Shown one piece after another: positions 9,106-18,259 of a stretch of DNA of 64,000 nucleotides. The translations under genes and the position numbers were made by a program. Numbering within the stretch: position 1 is the first letter of the stretch; each line of letters starts with the position of its first letter. The notes beneath the pieces were generated by a model. It was not told the DNA's origin and did no database searches. It saw only the letters and a list, made by a program, of their open reading frames with translations. The DNA is from Actinomadura cremea (GTDB lineage: Bacteria; Actinomycetota; Actinomycetes; Streptosporangiales; Streptosporangiaceae), in the NCBI RefSeq assembly GCF_014648495.1, contig NZ_BMRF01000003.1, positions 310,001 to 374,000 on the forward strand. The letters run 5' to 3'.

Positions 9106-9145
9106 GCCGCGCCGGCGCCCCGAGCGGACGGGACGCCGGCGCGGC
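9106..9145 (-). terminator. Intercistronic hairpin between gluB and gluC
   Basis: GCCGCGCCGGCG (9106-9117) and CGCCGGCGCGGC (9134-9145) pair perfectly over 12 bp with a 16-nt loop, just after the gluB stop. It may act as a partial terminator or as a 3' stabiliser that keeps the binding-protein mRNA in excess of the permease part. Confidence 0.6.
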
Positions 9146-9162
9146 GCGGCCGATCGGAACGG

Positions 9163-10029
9163 TCAGGCGCAGCCCTCGAACTGCGGAACCGTCGTCGTCG
9201 GCTTCAGGCCGGTGCCCGAGAACCACTTGTCCAGCAGCTTGGCGCCGGTGCCGTCCTCGTACATCTTCGTGATGGCCGCGTTGACGGCCTCGCAGGTCTC
9301 GGTGTCGCCCTTGCGCATGCCGACGCCGTACTTCTCGTCGGTGAAGGGGTCGTTGATGACCGAGAACTCGCCCTCCTGCTGCTTGGCGAAGCCCGCGAGG
9401 ATCAGGTCGTCGGTGGTCACCGCGTCCAGGTCGCCGGCCTTCAGCTTCGCCACGCACTCGGAGTAGCTGGAGGCGGGCACCGGGGTCGCGTCGATGTCGA
9501 GCTGGCCGTCCGGCGGCGGGTCGATGACCCGCTTGTAGGAGTTCGACCCCGCGGCCTGGCAGAGCTTCTTGCCCTTGAGGTCGGCGGTCTTCTTGATCGA
9601 GTCGTCGTCGGCCCGGATCATGGTGTCCTGGTGGGCGACGTAGTACGGGCCGCCGAAGGACACCTGGTTCTTCCGGGAGTCCGTGATCGAGTAGGTGGCG
9701 AAGATCAGGTCGACCTGGCCGCCGGTGATGAAGGTCTCCCGGTTGGCCGAGCGGGTCTCCTTGAACGTGATGCCGTCCTCGGGGACGCCCAGCTCCTTCG
9801 CGACGTACTTGGCGACGTCGACGTCGAAGCCCTCGACCCCGCCGCTCGGCGTCTTCAGGCCGAGCGCCGGCTGGTCGTACTTGACGCCGATCGTGATCTT
9901 CTTGTTCTCCTTGACCCGGTCCACGATGCTCTGCGCATCGGTGGCCTCGGTGTCGCTGCCGCAGGCGCTCAGCACCAGCGCGAGCGCTGCCGCCGCGCCG
10001 ATGGCGCCGCCGAAACGACGTACTCGCAT
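9163..10029 (-). CDS. gluB: Glutamate-binding lipoprotein GluB
   Basis: This extracytoplasmic solute-binding protein (family 3) captures glutamate-like amino acids for the GluCD channel. The signal peptide ends in the lipobox LSAC, giving Cys23 as the lipidated residue. The mature part has family-3 blocks such as GVEGFDVDVAKYVAKELG, RETFITGGQVDLIFATYSIT and DAVTTDDLILAGFA. Length (288) is normal. The gene lies 64 bases after gluA and is followed by a hairpin, consistent with separate control of its abundance. Confidence 0.95.
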   Translation of the reverse strand: MRVRRFGGAIGAAAALALVLSACGSDTEATDAQSIVDRVKENKKITIGVKYDQPALGLKTPSGGVEGFDVDVAKYVAKELGVPEDGITFKETRSANRETFITGGQVDLIFATYSITDSRKNQVSFGGPYYVAHQDTMIRADDDSIKKTADLKGKKLCQAAGSNSYKRVIDPPPDGQLDIDATPVPASSYSECVAKLKAGDLDAVTTDDLILAGFAKQQEGEFSVINDPFTDEKYGVGMRKGDTETCEAVNAAITKMYEDGTGAKLLDKWFSGTGLKPTTTVPQFEGCA

Positions 10030-10093
10030 ATCTCTTCCTCTGCTTCTTCCAGGGCCGGTGGGCTCGGTGCTTGCTGTTCGCGGGTGCCCGGAC

Positions 10094-10912
10094 TCAGTGG
10101 GTCAGGATCTTGGACAGGAAGTCCTTCGCGCGGTCGGTTCGCGCGTTGGTGAAGAACTCGTCCGGGGTGTTCTCCTCCACGATCTGGCCGTCCGCCATGA
10201 ACACGACCTTGCGCGCCGCCTTGCGGGCGAACCCCATCTCGTGGGTCACGACGATCATCGTCATGCCCTCGCGGGCCAGGCCCGTCATGACGTCGAGGAC
10301 CTCGTTGACCATCTCGGGGTCCAGTGCCGAGGTCGGCTCGTCGAAGAGCATCACCTTGGGCTTCATGGCGAGGGAGCGCGCGATCGCGGCGCGCTGCTGC
10401 TGCCCGCCGGAGAGCTGCGCCGGGTACTTGTGCGCCTGGTTGCCGATGCCGACGCGCTCGAGCAGCTCCATCGCGTGCTTCTCGGACTCCTGCTTGCCCT
10501 GCTTGCGGACCTTGACCGGCCCGAGCGTGACGTTCTCGAGGATCGTCTTGTGGGCGAACAGGTTGAACGACTGGAACACCATGCCGACGTCGGAGCGGAG
10601 CTTCGCCAGCTCCTTGCCCTCCTTCGGCAGGTCCTTGCCGTCCACCTTGATGGTGCCGCCGTCGATGGGCTCCAGCCGGTTGATGGACCGGCACAGGGTC
10701 GACTTGCCGCCCCCGGACGGGCCGATGACGACGACGACCTCGCCGCGGTCCACGGTGAGGTTGATGTCGCGGAGAACGTGCAGATCGCCGAAGTGCTTGT
10801 TGACGTTCTCCATCACGACGAGGGGCCCGCCGCCCTGGGTCTTCCCCTGCGGGGCGGAGTCGTCCGGCCCGTCGCCCTTGGTGAGCTCGGGCCCGCCTTC
10901 GCTGTCCGTCAT
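10094..10912 (-). CDS. gluA: Glutamate ABC transporter ATP-binding protein GluA
   Basis: This cytoplasmic ATPase powers GluBCD uptake. It has Walker [11 protein letters not shown]-loop VFQSFN, signature LSGGQQQR, Walker [15 protein letters not shown] and the H-loop VVTHEMGF. The start at 10912 ([10 protein letters not shown]) was chosen over the frame opening at 10975 because a promoter-like -35/-10 lies between them. A further ATG at the [10 protein letters not shown] motif would give the shortest version. The 32-residue leader before the ABC domain is hydrophilic and unusual but not rare. The mRNA is probably leaderless (see promoter). Confidence 0.93.
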   Translation of the reverse strand: MTDSEGGPELTKGDGPDDSAPQGKTQGGGPLVVMENVNKHFGDLHVLRDINLTVDRGEVVVVIGPSGGGKSTLCRSINRLEPIDGGTIKVDGKDLPKEGKELAKLRSDVGMVFQSFNLFAHKTILENVTLGPVKVRKQGKQESEKHAMELLERVGIGNQAHKYPAQLSGGQQQRAAIARSLAMKPKVMLFDEPTSALDPEMVNEVLDVMTGLAREGMTMIVVTHEMGFARKAARKVVFMADGQIVEENTPDEFFTNARTDRAKDFLSKILTH

Positions 10913-10920
10913 GGGCCCGG

Positions 10921-10948
10921 ACTTTACGACATGGAATTCGCAGGGCAA
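10921..10948 (-). promoter_or_regulatory. Candidate promoter of gluABCD, likely leaderless
   Basis: Reading the minus strand, TTGCCC (10948-10943), a 16-nt spacer and TAAAGT (10926-10921) precede the gluA ATG by only 8 bases. This spacing fits transcription starting at or next to the start codon. Confidence 0.5.
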
Positions 10949-11230
10949 GTTTCCGCGTGGTACCGATACGATCACGAAAACCCATGTCGGGTAAGGGTTG
11001 CGGGCCTCCCGGGTGTAACCGCTGGGCCGCGGGTGACCACGGCGTGGTCCCGTTCCGTGATGTGACGGTTACCTTCACGAGACCCGAGGCGAGACATGGG
11101 GCCGGACTCGAGGTCGGACACCGGGTCAGACGATCGCCGCGCGTGCCCGGCGGGCCCCGCGCGCGCCCCCGGCGCGGGGCGTCCGCCCGTGCCCGGCGGG
11201 GGGTGCTCGGCGCGTACCCTTGGGAACGTC

Positions 11231-12811
11231 ATGAGTGCGCCTATGGAGACAGGCCCCCGCACGTACGAAGTCCGTACCTACGGGTGCCAGATGAACGTCC
11301 ACGACTCGGAGCGGCTGTCCGGGCTCCTGGAGAACGCCGGATACGTCCGCGCCGGCGATGCCGAGCCGGACGTGGTCGTGTTCAACACCTGCGCCGTCCG
11401 GGAGAACGCCGACAACCGCCTGTACGGGAACCTGGGGCATCTGCGTCCGGTGAAGGACGGTCACCCGGGCATGCAGATCGCGGTGGGCGGTTGCCTCGCG
11501 CAGAAGGACCGGGACGCCATCGTCAAGCGCGCCCCCTGGGTGGACGTCGTGTTCGGCACCCACAACATCGGGTCGCTCCCCGCGCTGCTGGAACGGTCGC
11601 GCGTGCAGAGCGAGGCGCAGGTCGAGATCGAAGAGTCCCTGGTGACGTTCCCCTCGACGCTTCCGACGCGCCGGGAGTCGCCCTACGCGGCCTGGGTGTC
11701 GATCTCCGTGGGCTGCAACAACACGTGCACGTTCTGCATCGTGCCGTCCCTGCGCGGCAAGGAGAAGGACCGCCGCCCCGGCGAGATCCTCGCCGAGGTC
11801 GAGGCGCTGGTGGGCGAGGGCGCCCTGGAGATCACGCTCCTCGGGCAGAACGTCAACGCCTACGGCTCGGGCTTCGGCGCCCTGGCGGCGGCACCGGACG
11901 GGCTGCGCGACGAGGTGCGCGCGATGACGGCCGGCGGCGGTTCGGCGTTCGCGGGGCTGCTGCGCGCGGTCGGCCAGGTGGACGGCCTGGAGCGCGTCCG
12001 GTTCACCTCGCCGCACCCCAAGGACTTCACCGACGACGTCATCGCCGCCATGGCCGAGACCCCGAACGTGATGCCGTCGCTGCACATGCCCCTGCAGTCC
12101 GGGTCTGACGCGGTGCTGCGCGCCATGCGCCGCTCCTATCGGCAGGAGCGGTTCCTCGGCATCATCGACAAGGTCCGCGCGGCGATCCCGGACGCGGCGA
12201 TCACCACCGACATCATCGTGGGCTTCCCCGGTGAGACCGACGCCGACTTCGAGGAGACCCTCCACGTCGTCCGGGAGGCGCGGTTCGCCTCGGCGTTCAC
12301 CTTCCAGTACTCCAAGCGGCCCGGCACCCCGGCGGCCGCCATGGACGGCCAGCTGCCGAAGGAGGTCGTCCAGGAGCGGTACGAGCGGCTCGTCGCGCTC
12401 CAGGAGGAGGTCTCCTGGGCGGAGAACAAGAAGCAGCTCGGCCGCACGCTCGAGGTCCTGGTCGCCGAGGGGGAGGGCCGCAAGGACGGCGAGACGCGCC
12501 GGCTGTCCGGTCGCGCCCCCGACAACCGCCTCGTGCACTTCCGGGCGCCCGACGAGCACGTCCGTCCCGGCGACATGGTCACCGTCGAGGTCACCTACGC
12601 CGCGCCGCACCACCTCGTCGCGGACGGCGCGGTCGGCGCGGTGCGCCGGACGCGCGCGGGCGACGCGTGGGAGGCGCGGCAGGGCGGCGGGGACGCGCCG
12701 AAGGGCGTCGCGCTCGGGATGCCGTCGATCGGACGGCCCGCCCCGGCCGCCGCACCGCCCGCCGGGGCGACCGCCGGGCCGTCCGGACCGGGCTGCTCCA
12801 CCTGCCCCTGA
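11231..12811 (+). CDS. miaB: tRNA-2-methylthio-N6-isopentenyladenosine synthase MiaB
   Basis: MiaB adds a methylthio group to i6A37 of tRNAs, acting after MiaA. The 526-residue protein has the UPF0004 cluster cysteines Cys19, Cys54 and Cys88 ([20 protein letters not shown]). The radical-SAM motif CNNTCTFC follows with Cys162, Cys166 and Cys169. A TRAM RNA-binding domain lies near 415-475. A roughly 30-residue Ala/Gly-rich insertion near residue 220 and an Ala/Pro tail ending in GCSTCP are extra. The ATG at 11231 was chosen; a second ATG at 11243 is possible. TACCCT lies 10 nt before the start, so a leaderless or near-leaderless message is possible. The stop overlaps the ribosome-binding site of the next gene. 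Confidence 0.96.
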   Translation: MSAPMETGPRTYEVRTYGCQMNVHDSERLSGLLENAGYVRAGDAEPDVVVFNTCAVRENADNRLYGNLGHLRPVKDGHPGMQIAVGGCLAQKDRDAIVKRAPWVDVVFGTHNIGSLPALLERSRVQSEAQVEIEESLVTFPSTLPTRRESPYAAWVSISVGCNNTCTFCIVPSLRGKEKDRRPGEILAEVEALVGEGALEITLLGQNVNAYGSGFGALAAAPDGLRDEVRAMTAGGGSAFAGLLRAVGQVDGLERVRFTSPHPKDFTDDVIAAMAETPNVMPSLHMPLQSGSDAVLRAMRRSYRQERFLGIIDKVRAAIPDAAITTDIIVGFPGETDADFEETLHVVREARFASAFTFQYSKRPGTPAAAMDGQLPKEVVQERYERLVALQEEVSWAENKKQLGRTLEVLVAEGEGRKDGETRRLSGRAPDNRLVHFRAPDEHVRPGDMVTVEVTYAAPHHLVADGAVGAVRRTRAGDAWEARQGGGDAPKGVALGMPSIGRPAPAAAPPAGATAGPSGPGCSTCP

Positions 12812-12824
12812 GGAGGCCGGCCAC

Positions 12825-13556
12825 GTGCTCATCTCGGCGGCGGTGTGCCCGCACCCGCCCATCCTGGTCCCCGCGATGGCGGGGGAGGCGGCGCGGGAGC
12901 TCGACGGGCTCCGCGCGGCCTGTGCCGAGGCGGTCGGGCGGCTGGCCGCCGCCTCACCGGACGCGCTGGTCGTCGTGGGCGGCGCCCCGGACACCGTCGA
13001 GTACGGGCCGGGCGCCCACGCGACGCTCCGTCCGCACGGGCTGCCGTGGACGAGCCCCGACGTCCCGGGTGAGGGCAGCGAGCCGCTGCCGCTGTCCCTG
13101 ACGATCGGGCGGTGGTTGATCGAGCGCGGCGGCGGTGCGGCCGTCCAGGGGACGGACCTGCGCGTGCGCTACCGGTCGGTGGCCTTCGACGCTCCGCCCG
13201 AGGACTGCCTGGCCCTCGGACGTGAACTCGCCGGATCGGCCGGCCGCGTCGCCCTCCTGGTGATGGGCGACGGGTCGGCGTGCCGTTCCGAGAAGGCGCC
13301 GGGCTATCTCGACGAGCGTGCGGAACCGCACGACGCGGCCGTGGCGAGCGCGCTCGGGAGGGCCGACGCCGCCGCCCTGGCCGCGCTCGACCCCGGGACG
13401 TCCCGGGAACTGCGGGCGGCCGGGCGGGCGGCGTGGCAGGTGCTCGCCGGTGCGGCCGCCGCGGGCGGCCGGTTCGGCGGCGAACTGCTCGCAGACGAGG
13501 CGCCCTACGGGGTCGGCTACCTGGTCGCGTCGTGGACGGCGGCCGTTGAGCCGTAG
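12825..13556 (+). CDS. Class III extradiol dioxygenase-like protein
   Basis: The 243-residue product begins with VLISAAVCPHPPILVPAM, the strand and metal-site His region of class III extradiol ring-cleavage dioxygenases (LigB-like fold). A later LVVMGDGS-type strand occurs as LLVMGDGSACRSEKAPGY. The GTG at 12825 sits 8 bases after a perfect AGGAGG that includes the miaB stop, so it is translationally linked to miaB. Genes of this type between miaB and miaA are common in actinobacteria and their role is not known. The aromatic-ring substrate is unproven; a dioxygenase reaction is inferred only from the fold. Confidence 0.85.
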   Translation: MLISAAVCPHPPILVPAMAGEAARELDGLRAACAEAVGRLAAASPDALVVVGGAPDTVEYGPGAHATLRPHGLPWTSPDVPGEGSEPLPLSLTIGRWLIERGGGAAVQGTDLRVRYRSVAFDAPPEDCLALGRELAGSAGRVALLVMGDGSACRSEKAPGYLDERAEPHDAAVASALGRADAAALAALDPGTSRELRAAGRAAWQVLAGAAAAGGRFGGELLADEAPYGVGYLVASWTAAVEP

Positions 13557-13605
13557 GGGACGGGTCCGGTAGCGGACCGCCGCCCGGAGCGGGCTCGCCC
13601 GCGGA

Positions 13606-13932
13606 TCAGGCGCGGCCCCCGGGGTCCTGCGGGCCCGGCTCGTCCATGCCGTGCCGTCCCTGCTCGCCCTGGCCCATGTCGCCCCGGTTCATGTCGCTCT
13701 GGCCCATGTCGTTCTGGCCCATGTCGCCCTGGCGCGCGTCGTCCCGGCCGCGGCCGGACTCGCCGCCCTGCCGGTCGACGTACTCGCCGGCCTTGCCCTG
13801 GGCCTTGTCGACCTTGTCGCGGTGCTTGCCGCCGGTACGCTCGTCGATCACGTCCCCGGCCTTCTCCGCACCCTGCTTGGCCTTCTCGGCGTTCTGGCCG
13901 AGCATGTGCTTGACCTTGTCGACGATGGACAT
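13606..13932 (-). CDS. MT0933/Rv0909-like putative antitoxin with DMGQ repeats
   Basis: The first 55 residues (MSIVDKVKHMLGQNAEKAKQ onward) match the small helical MT0933-type antitoxin family, rich in Lys, Ala and Gln and similar to CsbD-like stress proteins. Residues about 68-95 are a low-complexity repeat of D-M-G-Q type, likely disordered. The ATG at 13932 has a G-rich stretch (GGGGGGA) about 8 bases upstream. No toxin gene lies next to it. It is divergent from miaA with 104 bases between. The product may be a general stress protein rather than a true antitoxin. Confidence 0.75.
   Translation of the reverse strand: MSIVDKVKHMLGQNAEKAKQGAEKAGDVIDERTGGKHRDKVDKAQGKAGEYVDRQGGESGRGRDDARQGDMGQNDMGQSDMNRGDMGQGEQGRHGMDEPGPQDPGGRA
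13669..13743. repeat. 15-bp tandem repeat inside the antitoxin-like gene
   Basis: Five 15-bp units follow CTGGCCCATGTCGCC: copies at 13669, 13684, 13699, 13714 and 13729, the second and fifth being divergent. They encode the D-M-G-Q pentapeptides. The period is a multiple of three, so copy-number change would keep the frame. Confidence 0.85.
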
Positions 13933-14036
13933 TGGAACATCCCCCCGGATCCCTCGTCTCGGACGGCGCCGCGCGATGTTCCCGCGCGGCACCCGTACAA
14001 CCCGGCTATACCCGTTCTGTTGCCACAATTAAGCCC

Positions 14037-14945
14037 GTGACCTCTCCTGATGTGATCGCGGTCGTCGGCGCGACCGCCGCCGGCAAATCCGACCTCGCCG
14101 TGGAGCTGGCCCTGCGGCTCGGCGGTGAGGCGGTCAACGCCGACTCGATGCAGCTGTACCGGGGCATGGACATCGGCACCGCCAAGCTCGCGCCCGGCGA
14201 GATGCGCGGCGTCCCGCACCACCTCCTGGACGTCTGGGACGTGACGGCGACCGCGAGTGTTGCCGAGTACCAGCGGCTCGCCGCCGAGGCGATCGCGGGC
14301 GTCCGCGGCCGCGGACGCGTCCCCGTCCTGGTCGGCGGGTCCGGGCTGTACGTGCGAGCGGCGGTCGACGAGATGGAGTTCCCGGGGACGGACCCGGCCG
14401 TCCGGGCGCGCCTCGAGGACGAGTTGGCGCGCGAAGGGGCGGCCGTGCTGCACGAGCGCCTTCGTGGGGTCGACCCGGCGGCGGCGGAGGCGATCCTGCC
14501 GAGCAATGGACGCCGCATCGTGCGGGCCCTGGAGGTCATCGAGATCTCGGGGCGCCCGTTCACCGCCACCCTGCCCGAGCACCGGTACCGCTACGACGCG
14601 GTCGTGCAGGTGGGCCTGAGCGTGCCCAGGGACGAGCTGGACGAGCGCATCGCCCTGCGGGTGCAGCGCATGTGGGACGCGGGCCTGGTCGAGGAGGTCC
14701 GGGCCCTGGAGAAGCGGGGCCTGCGGGACGGCCTGACCGCCGGACGCGCGCTCGGGTACGCCCAGGTGCTGCGTTTCCTGGCGGGGGAGTGGACCGAGGA
14801 GCAGGCCAAGGAGGACACGGTCCGCACCACACGGCGCTTCGCGCGCCGTCAGGAGTCGTGGTTCCGGCGCGACCCGCGCGTGCACTGGCTCCCGTACGAC
14901 GCACCTGACCTCGTTCCGAGCGCGCTTGCGGTCGTCCAGGCGTGA
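14037..14945 (+). CDS. miaA: tRNA dimethylallyltransferase MiaA
   Basis: MiaA transfers a dimethylallyl group to N6 of A37 in tRNAs reading UNN codons, making the MiaB substrate. The 302-residue product has the P-loop GATAAGKS at residues about 9-16, the DSMQLYRGMDIGTAK block with the catalytic Asp, LVGGSGLYVRA, and FARRQESWFRRD near the C-terminus. The GTG at 14037 was chosen because the upstream continuation is not family-like and its nearest Val is GTT. No Shine-Dalgarno is visible; CACAAT lies 7 bases before the start, so a leaderless message is possible. dapF, which usually follows in related genomes, is absent here. Confidence 0.96.
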   Translation: MTSPDVIAVVGATAAGKSDLAVELALRLGGEAVNADSMQLYRGMDIGTAKLAPGEMRGVPHHLLDVWDVTATASVAEYQRLAAEAIAGVRGRGRVPVLVGGSGLYVRAAVDEMEFPGTDPAVRARLEDELAREGAAVLHERLRGVDPAAAEAILPSNGRRIVRALEVIEISGRPFTATLPEHRYRYDAVVQVGLSVPRDELDERIALRVQRMWDAGLVEEVRALEKRGLRDGLTAGRALGYAQVLRFLAGEWTEEQAKEDTVRTTRRFARRQESWFRRDPRVHWLPYDAPDLVPSALAVVQA

Positions 14946-14958
14946 GGGGGGCGGAGCG

Positions 14959-15011
14959 GCGCGCCACCGGCGCGCGGTCGTCGTCCCGGATCAATCGGGA
15001 CAACTGTCCCT
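14959..15011. terminator. Cluster of inverted repeats between convergent miaA and histidine kinase genes
   Basis: Three dyads lie in tandem. GCGCGCC-ACC-GGCGCGC is at 14959-14975. GTCCCG-N7-CGGGAC is at 14983-15001. GGGACA-AC-TGTCCC is at 14998-15011 and shares an arm with the second. The two genes converge here, so the region may work as a bidirectional terminator. The rest of 14946-15218 shows nothing firm, apart from a T-rich patch at about 15038-15048. Confidence 0.45.
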
Positions 15012-15218
15012 CTGCACCGGGACCCTTCCCCGCGTAACTTCTTTCTTGCACACCCTCTGGTGAATGGCCCGAACGGATCGAGATGGGAGCCTCGGTCCGG
15101 TGCGGTGCCAGAGGGCCGGTGGCGACCTTCTTGGCGGGGGGCGGTCACCGGCCCTCCCACCGGGTGGCACGCCGCATCGGCGGCCGCTCCGCGGGCGGAC
15201 TCGCGGGGACGGGCCGGT

Positions 15219-17204
15219 TCAGGCGGCGTCGAGGGGCTGGACCCCGTTGACGGGAAGCCGGGCGCGGACGAGCGTGCCGCCCGTCGGGCTCGGGCCCACC
15301 GTGCAGGAGCCGCCCAGTTCGGTCGCGCGCTCGCGCATCGACGCCATGCCGATTCCCGCGCGCATCCGTTCGGGCAGGCCCACGCCGTCGTCGTTCACCG
15401 TGACGTGCAGATCCCCGTTCAGGAACAGCCGCACCTCCGCGGACCGCGCGTTGGCGTGCCGGTGCACGTTCGTCAGGGCCTCCTGGACGATCCGGTACGC
15501 CGCGACCTCGGCGGCGGCGGGCAGGCACCCGACCTCGCCCTCCACCCGCACGTCCACCCTGGGGCCGTCCCCGGCCGCGACGACGCCGCCGAGCGCCCGG
15601 ATCGCCCCGGCCAGGCCCAGGTCGTCCAGCGCGGGCGGGCGCAGCCCCTGCACCAGCTCGCGGATGTCGCCGATCGTGCGGCCCATGGTCGTGCGCAGGT
15701 CCTCCAGCAGCGCGTCCGCGGCCTCCGGGTCGGTCTTGAGCGTGATGCGGGCGGCGTCCACGGTCATCGCGAGGCTGGCCAGCGTCGGCCCGAGCCCGTC
15801 GTGCAGGTCGCGGCGGAGCCGGCGCCGCTCGTCCTCCCGGGCCCGCAGGATGCGCTCCTTGGACCGCTGCACGTCGGCGGCCAGCCGGGCCGCGTTCGCC
15901 AGCTCCGCGAGGTTGCGCGCCAGGATGCCCGACAGCCGCGCGTCGGGCGGGCGCGTGACGCCGAACCGCAGCCGTCCCACCGGCTCCCCGTGCCACACGA
16001 GCGGGATCAGGTGCGGGCGCTCGCCGGGCGCGCCGTCCTCCGCCGAGACCGTCCGGCCGTCGCGGTCCAGCACCTCGATGACCACGCCGGTCGCGTGCAG
16101 CGCCGACCGCGCCACCTCGGCGCCCACCGCCAGCGCGGCGCCCGGGTCGGCGGCGCTCTGCAGCCGCCGGTTGAGCCGGTCGGCGATCCGGTACGGGTCG
16201 CGCTCGCCGTGCACCACCCGGTCCACCGTCCGCTGGATGCGCCGCCGCGCCGGCTCGAACAGCGCGCCCGCCGCGATCGCCCCCGCCAGGCCGGCCAGCG
16301 TGCCCTGGCCCGCGACGAGCATGCTCGTCATACCGAGCAGCGCGAAGTACACGCCCGTGATCACCACGGCCAGCACCGCGTACACCAGCGTCCGGCTGAC
16401 CACGAGGTCGATGTCGTACAGCCGGTACCGGGTGATCGCGATCGCGATGCAGACCGGGACGGCCACGATCGTGAGGCTGCGCAGCGGATCGCCGATCGCG
16501 GTGTTCTCCCCGGCGTAGATGACCGCCTCGGCGAGCACGCCCGGGTAGACCACCCAGGCGATCTGCCGCCGCACGTCCGGCGCCGACCGGACGAACCGGA
16601 CCACGACCGACAGCACCGCCCCGGCCAGCGTGGCGACGATCAGCAGGGCCACGAGCGGCGGGATCTCGGTGAACGGGTAGATCGACACCCCGTTGTGGAA
16701 CCGGCGGGCGGCGGGGTCGATCGTCAGGTGCACGCAGACGACCGCCGGCACCAGGCACGCCATGGCCAGGACCGGCCGGAACCGCCTCGACACCAGCCGC
16801 CCGTCCGGGAAGACCAGCGGCAGGACCAGCGTGAGCACGAACGTGTCGATCGCCCACAGCCAGGTGCCGAGCCACAGGAAGAACCCGGCGAGCGCCCATC
16901 CCCGCAGTTCCAGCCACGGCCCCAGGTTCAGCGCCAGCACGTACACGGCCGCGCTGATCCCCGCGCCCATCATCAGCCAGCCGACCCGCAGGCGGGGCCG
17001 GTGCCGCAGCAGCAGGGCGGCCACGGCCGTCCAGCACAGCGCCACGAGGATCTCGGGATGCCACCAGACCATCCGCAGGTCGGCGGGCAGCAACCCGCCG
17101 ACGGCGAGCGACACGGCGACCAGGAGGGTCGCCCCGAGCGCGAGCAGCCACGCCGCGCGCCCCGCTCCGCGGCCCGCCCCTCGACTCTGGGCCACCGTCA
17201 CCAT
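15219..17204 (-). CDS. Membrane sensor histidine kinase (NarL-partner type), orphan
   Basis: The 661-residue kinase has about eight membrane helices in its first 310 residues. A GAF-like region follows (about 335-430), then the dimerisation and phosphoacceptor helix with His468 in RRDLHDGLGPTLA, and an HATPase domain (N-box QEALTNVHRHAN, G-box NDDGVGLPERM). The DLHDGLG box assigns it to the HisKA_3 class that phosphorylates LuxR/NarL-type regulators. No response regulator gene lies next to it, so its partner must be elsewhere. The ATG at 17204 follows GGGAGCCCAGG. Signal and output are unknown. Confidence 0.93.
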   Translation of the reverse strand: MVTVAQSRGAGRGAGRAAWLLALGATLLVAVSLAVGGLLPADLRMVWWHPEILVALCWTAVAALLLRHRPRLRVGWLMMGAGISAAVYVLALNLGPWLELRGWALAGFFLWLGTWLWAIDTFVLTLVLPLVFPDGRLVSRRFRPVLAMACLVPAVVCVHLTIDPAARRFHNGVSIYPFTEIPPLVALLIVATLAGAVLSVVVRFVRSAPDVRRQIAWVVYPGVLAEAVIYAGENTAIGDPLRSLTIVAVPVCIAIAITRYRLYDIDLVVSRTLVYAVLAVVITGVYFALLGMTSMLVAGQGTLAGLAGAIAAGALFEPARRRIQRTVDRVVHGERDPYRIADRLNRRLQSAADPGAALAVGAEVARSALHATGVVIEVLDRDGRTVSAEDGAPGERPHLIPLVWHGEPVGRLRFGVTRPPDARLSGILARNLAELANAARLAADVQRSKERILRAREDERRRLRRDLHDGLGPTLASLAMTVDAARITLKTDPEAADALLEDLRTTMGRTIGDIRELVQGLRPPALDDLGLAGAIRALGGVVAAGDGPRVDVRVEGEVGCLPAAAEVAAYRIVQEALTNVHRHANARSAEVRLFLNGDLHVTVNDDGVGLPERMRAGIGMASMRERATELGGSCTVGPSPTGGTLVRARLPVNGVQPLDAA

Positions 17205-17537
17205 CCTGGGCTCCCGGGTCGGAAAAGTAATGGAATGTTAAAGCTTCCGGGTCTCGGTCCTGCACTCATCAGGGCGTCCGCGTGCGGACAGCGTGGCCGC
17301 ATCCGGCCGTGACCGGCCGTGCGGCACCGGGTGTGCCGAGATACTAACCAGGCAAAACGGAAACTAGCCAAGAAAAGGTATGTCAGGGACTCATACGGAA
17401 TCTGGCGAACATCCGGCGGAGACCGGACACGCCGAACCGGCGGGCGCGTCCGCGGGAGCGCGCGGGACGGCCGCCGGGCCGGAGCGGTGAGGGTGGGGCC
17501 GTGAGAACGGGCGGGACGGCCGGGGCCGACGGGCCCG
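17205..17537. other. Intergenic region with possible kinase promoter
   Basis: No gene is seen. An AT-rich island at about 17338-17400 contains, on the minus strand, TTGGCT (17371-17366), a 19-nt spacer and TAGTAT (17346-17341). It could be the histidine kinase promoter with a leader of about 130 nt. The distal part near 17400-17537 is GC-rich and featureless. Confidence 0.4.
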
Positions 17538-18161
17538 TCAGGACTCGGTCGGCCGGGCGAGGGCGGGGTGGAGCCCCGAGAGGAGGACCCGCGCGCCGCG
17601 GCGCAGCTCGGCGGGGGCGACGTCGTCGAGGACGAGCCGTTGCAGGAGGAAGCCGGGGACCATGCCGAACAGGGCCTTGCCGGCGGCCACGGCGTCGGTG
17701 TCGGCGGGCAGGTGGCCGGCGTCGACCAGCCGCCGCACGTAGTGGATCCACGTGTCGCGCAGGGTGGAGATGGTGGCGGCGACGTAGCCGCTGATGTCGG
17801 GGTCGTACATCGCGAGGGCCCAGCCCTGCGGGGCCAGCCGGAGGATGCCCTCCTCCCCGGACATCTCCATGGCCCGCGTGGCGATCAGCTCGATCACCTC
17901 GTCGGCGGGCAGGATCGGATCGGCGTCCACGAGGTCCTTCAGGTAGGTGTGGAGGTCGCCGACGACGGTCGACAGGATCGCCTCGATGATCTCGTTCTTG
18001 CTCTTGAAGTACCGGTAGACGGCTCCGGCCGAGAGCCCGGCTTCTGCGAAGATGTCCTGCATCGACGTCGCGTGGACGCCCTGGCGGATGAAGCACGCGC
18101 GTGCCGCGTCCAGGATCTGCCGGCGCCGCCGCTCCAGGTGCTCTTCGCTGACTCTGGGCAT
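17538..18161 (-). CDS. TetR family transcriptional regulator
   Basis: The 207-residue protein has the TetR N-terminal HTH (residues about 10-58, with SMQDIFAEAGLSAGAVYRYF) and a C-terminal ligand domain. The gene is divergent from a membrane protein gene that heads a transporter block. A perfect 14-bp palindrome sits between them, exactly in the spacer of the tetR promoter. Such proteins usually repress themselves and the divergent gene until a small molecule binds. The ATG at 18161 lies 7 bases after a -10-like TTAGAT, so the mRNA is probably leaderless. The ligand is unknown. Confidence 0.93.
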   Translation of the reverse strand: MPRVSEEHLERRRRQILDAARACFIRQGVHATSMQDIFAEAGLSAGAVYRYFKSKNEIIEAILSTVVGDLHTYLKDLVDADPILPADEVIELIATRAMEMSGEEGILRLAPQGWALAMYDPDISGYVAATISTLRDTWIHYVRRLVDAGHLPADTDAVAAGKALFGMVPGFLLQRLVLDDVAPAELRRGARVLLSGLHPALARPTES

Positions 18162-18167
18162 GGACCC

Positions 18168-18195
18168 AATCTAAAACGAACGTTCGTTCTTGACA
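18168..18195. promoter_or_regulatory. TetR operator and divergent promoter core
   Basis: The perfect palindrome AACGAACGTTCGTT lies at 18175-18188. On the minus strand it fills the 16-nt spacer between TTGTCA (18195-18190) and TTAGAT (18173-18168), 7 bases before the tetR ATG. On the plus strand TTGACA (18190-18195) starts two bases after the palindrome. CATAAA (18220-18225) is a possible but poorly spaced -10 for the divergent gene. Binding at the palindrome would block tetR transcription directly. Confidence 0.8.
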
Positions 18196-18259
18196 ACCCG
18201 GCTGCGCCGGTGTGACGCTCATAAAGAGAACGGACATCCGCTTTTTTTGGGAGCAGGTC

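Noticed and set aside
13669-13743. CRISPR-like array
   Set aside because: Units are 15 bp, contiguous and in frame within a gene, with no spacers and no cas genes.
15060-17312. 750-codon plus-strand frame opposite the histidine kinase
   Set aside because: The minus strand has a full kinase with all catalytic boxes; the plus frame is an antisense shadow rich in Arg, Gly and Pro.
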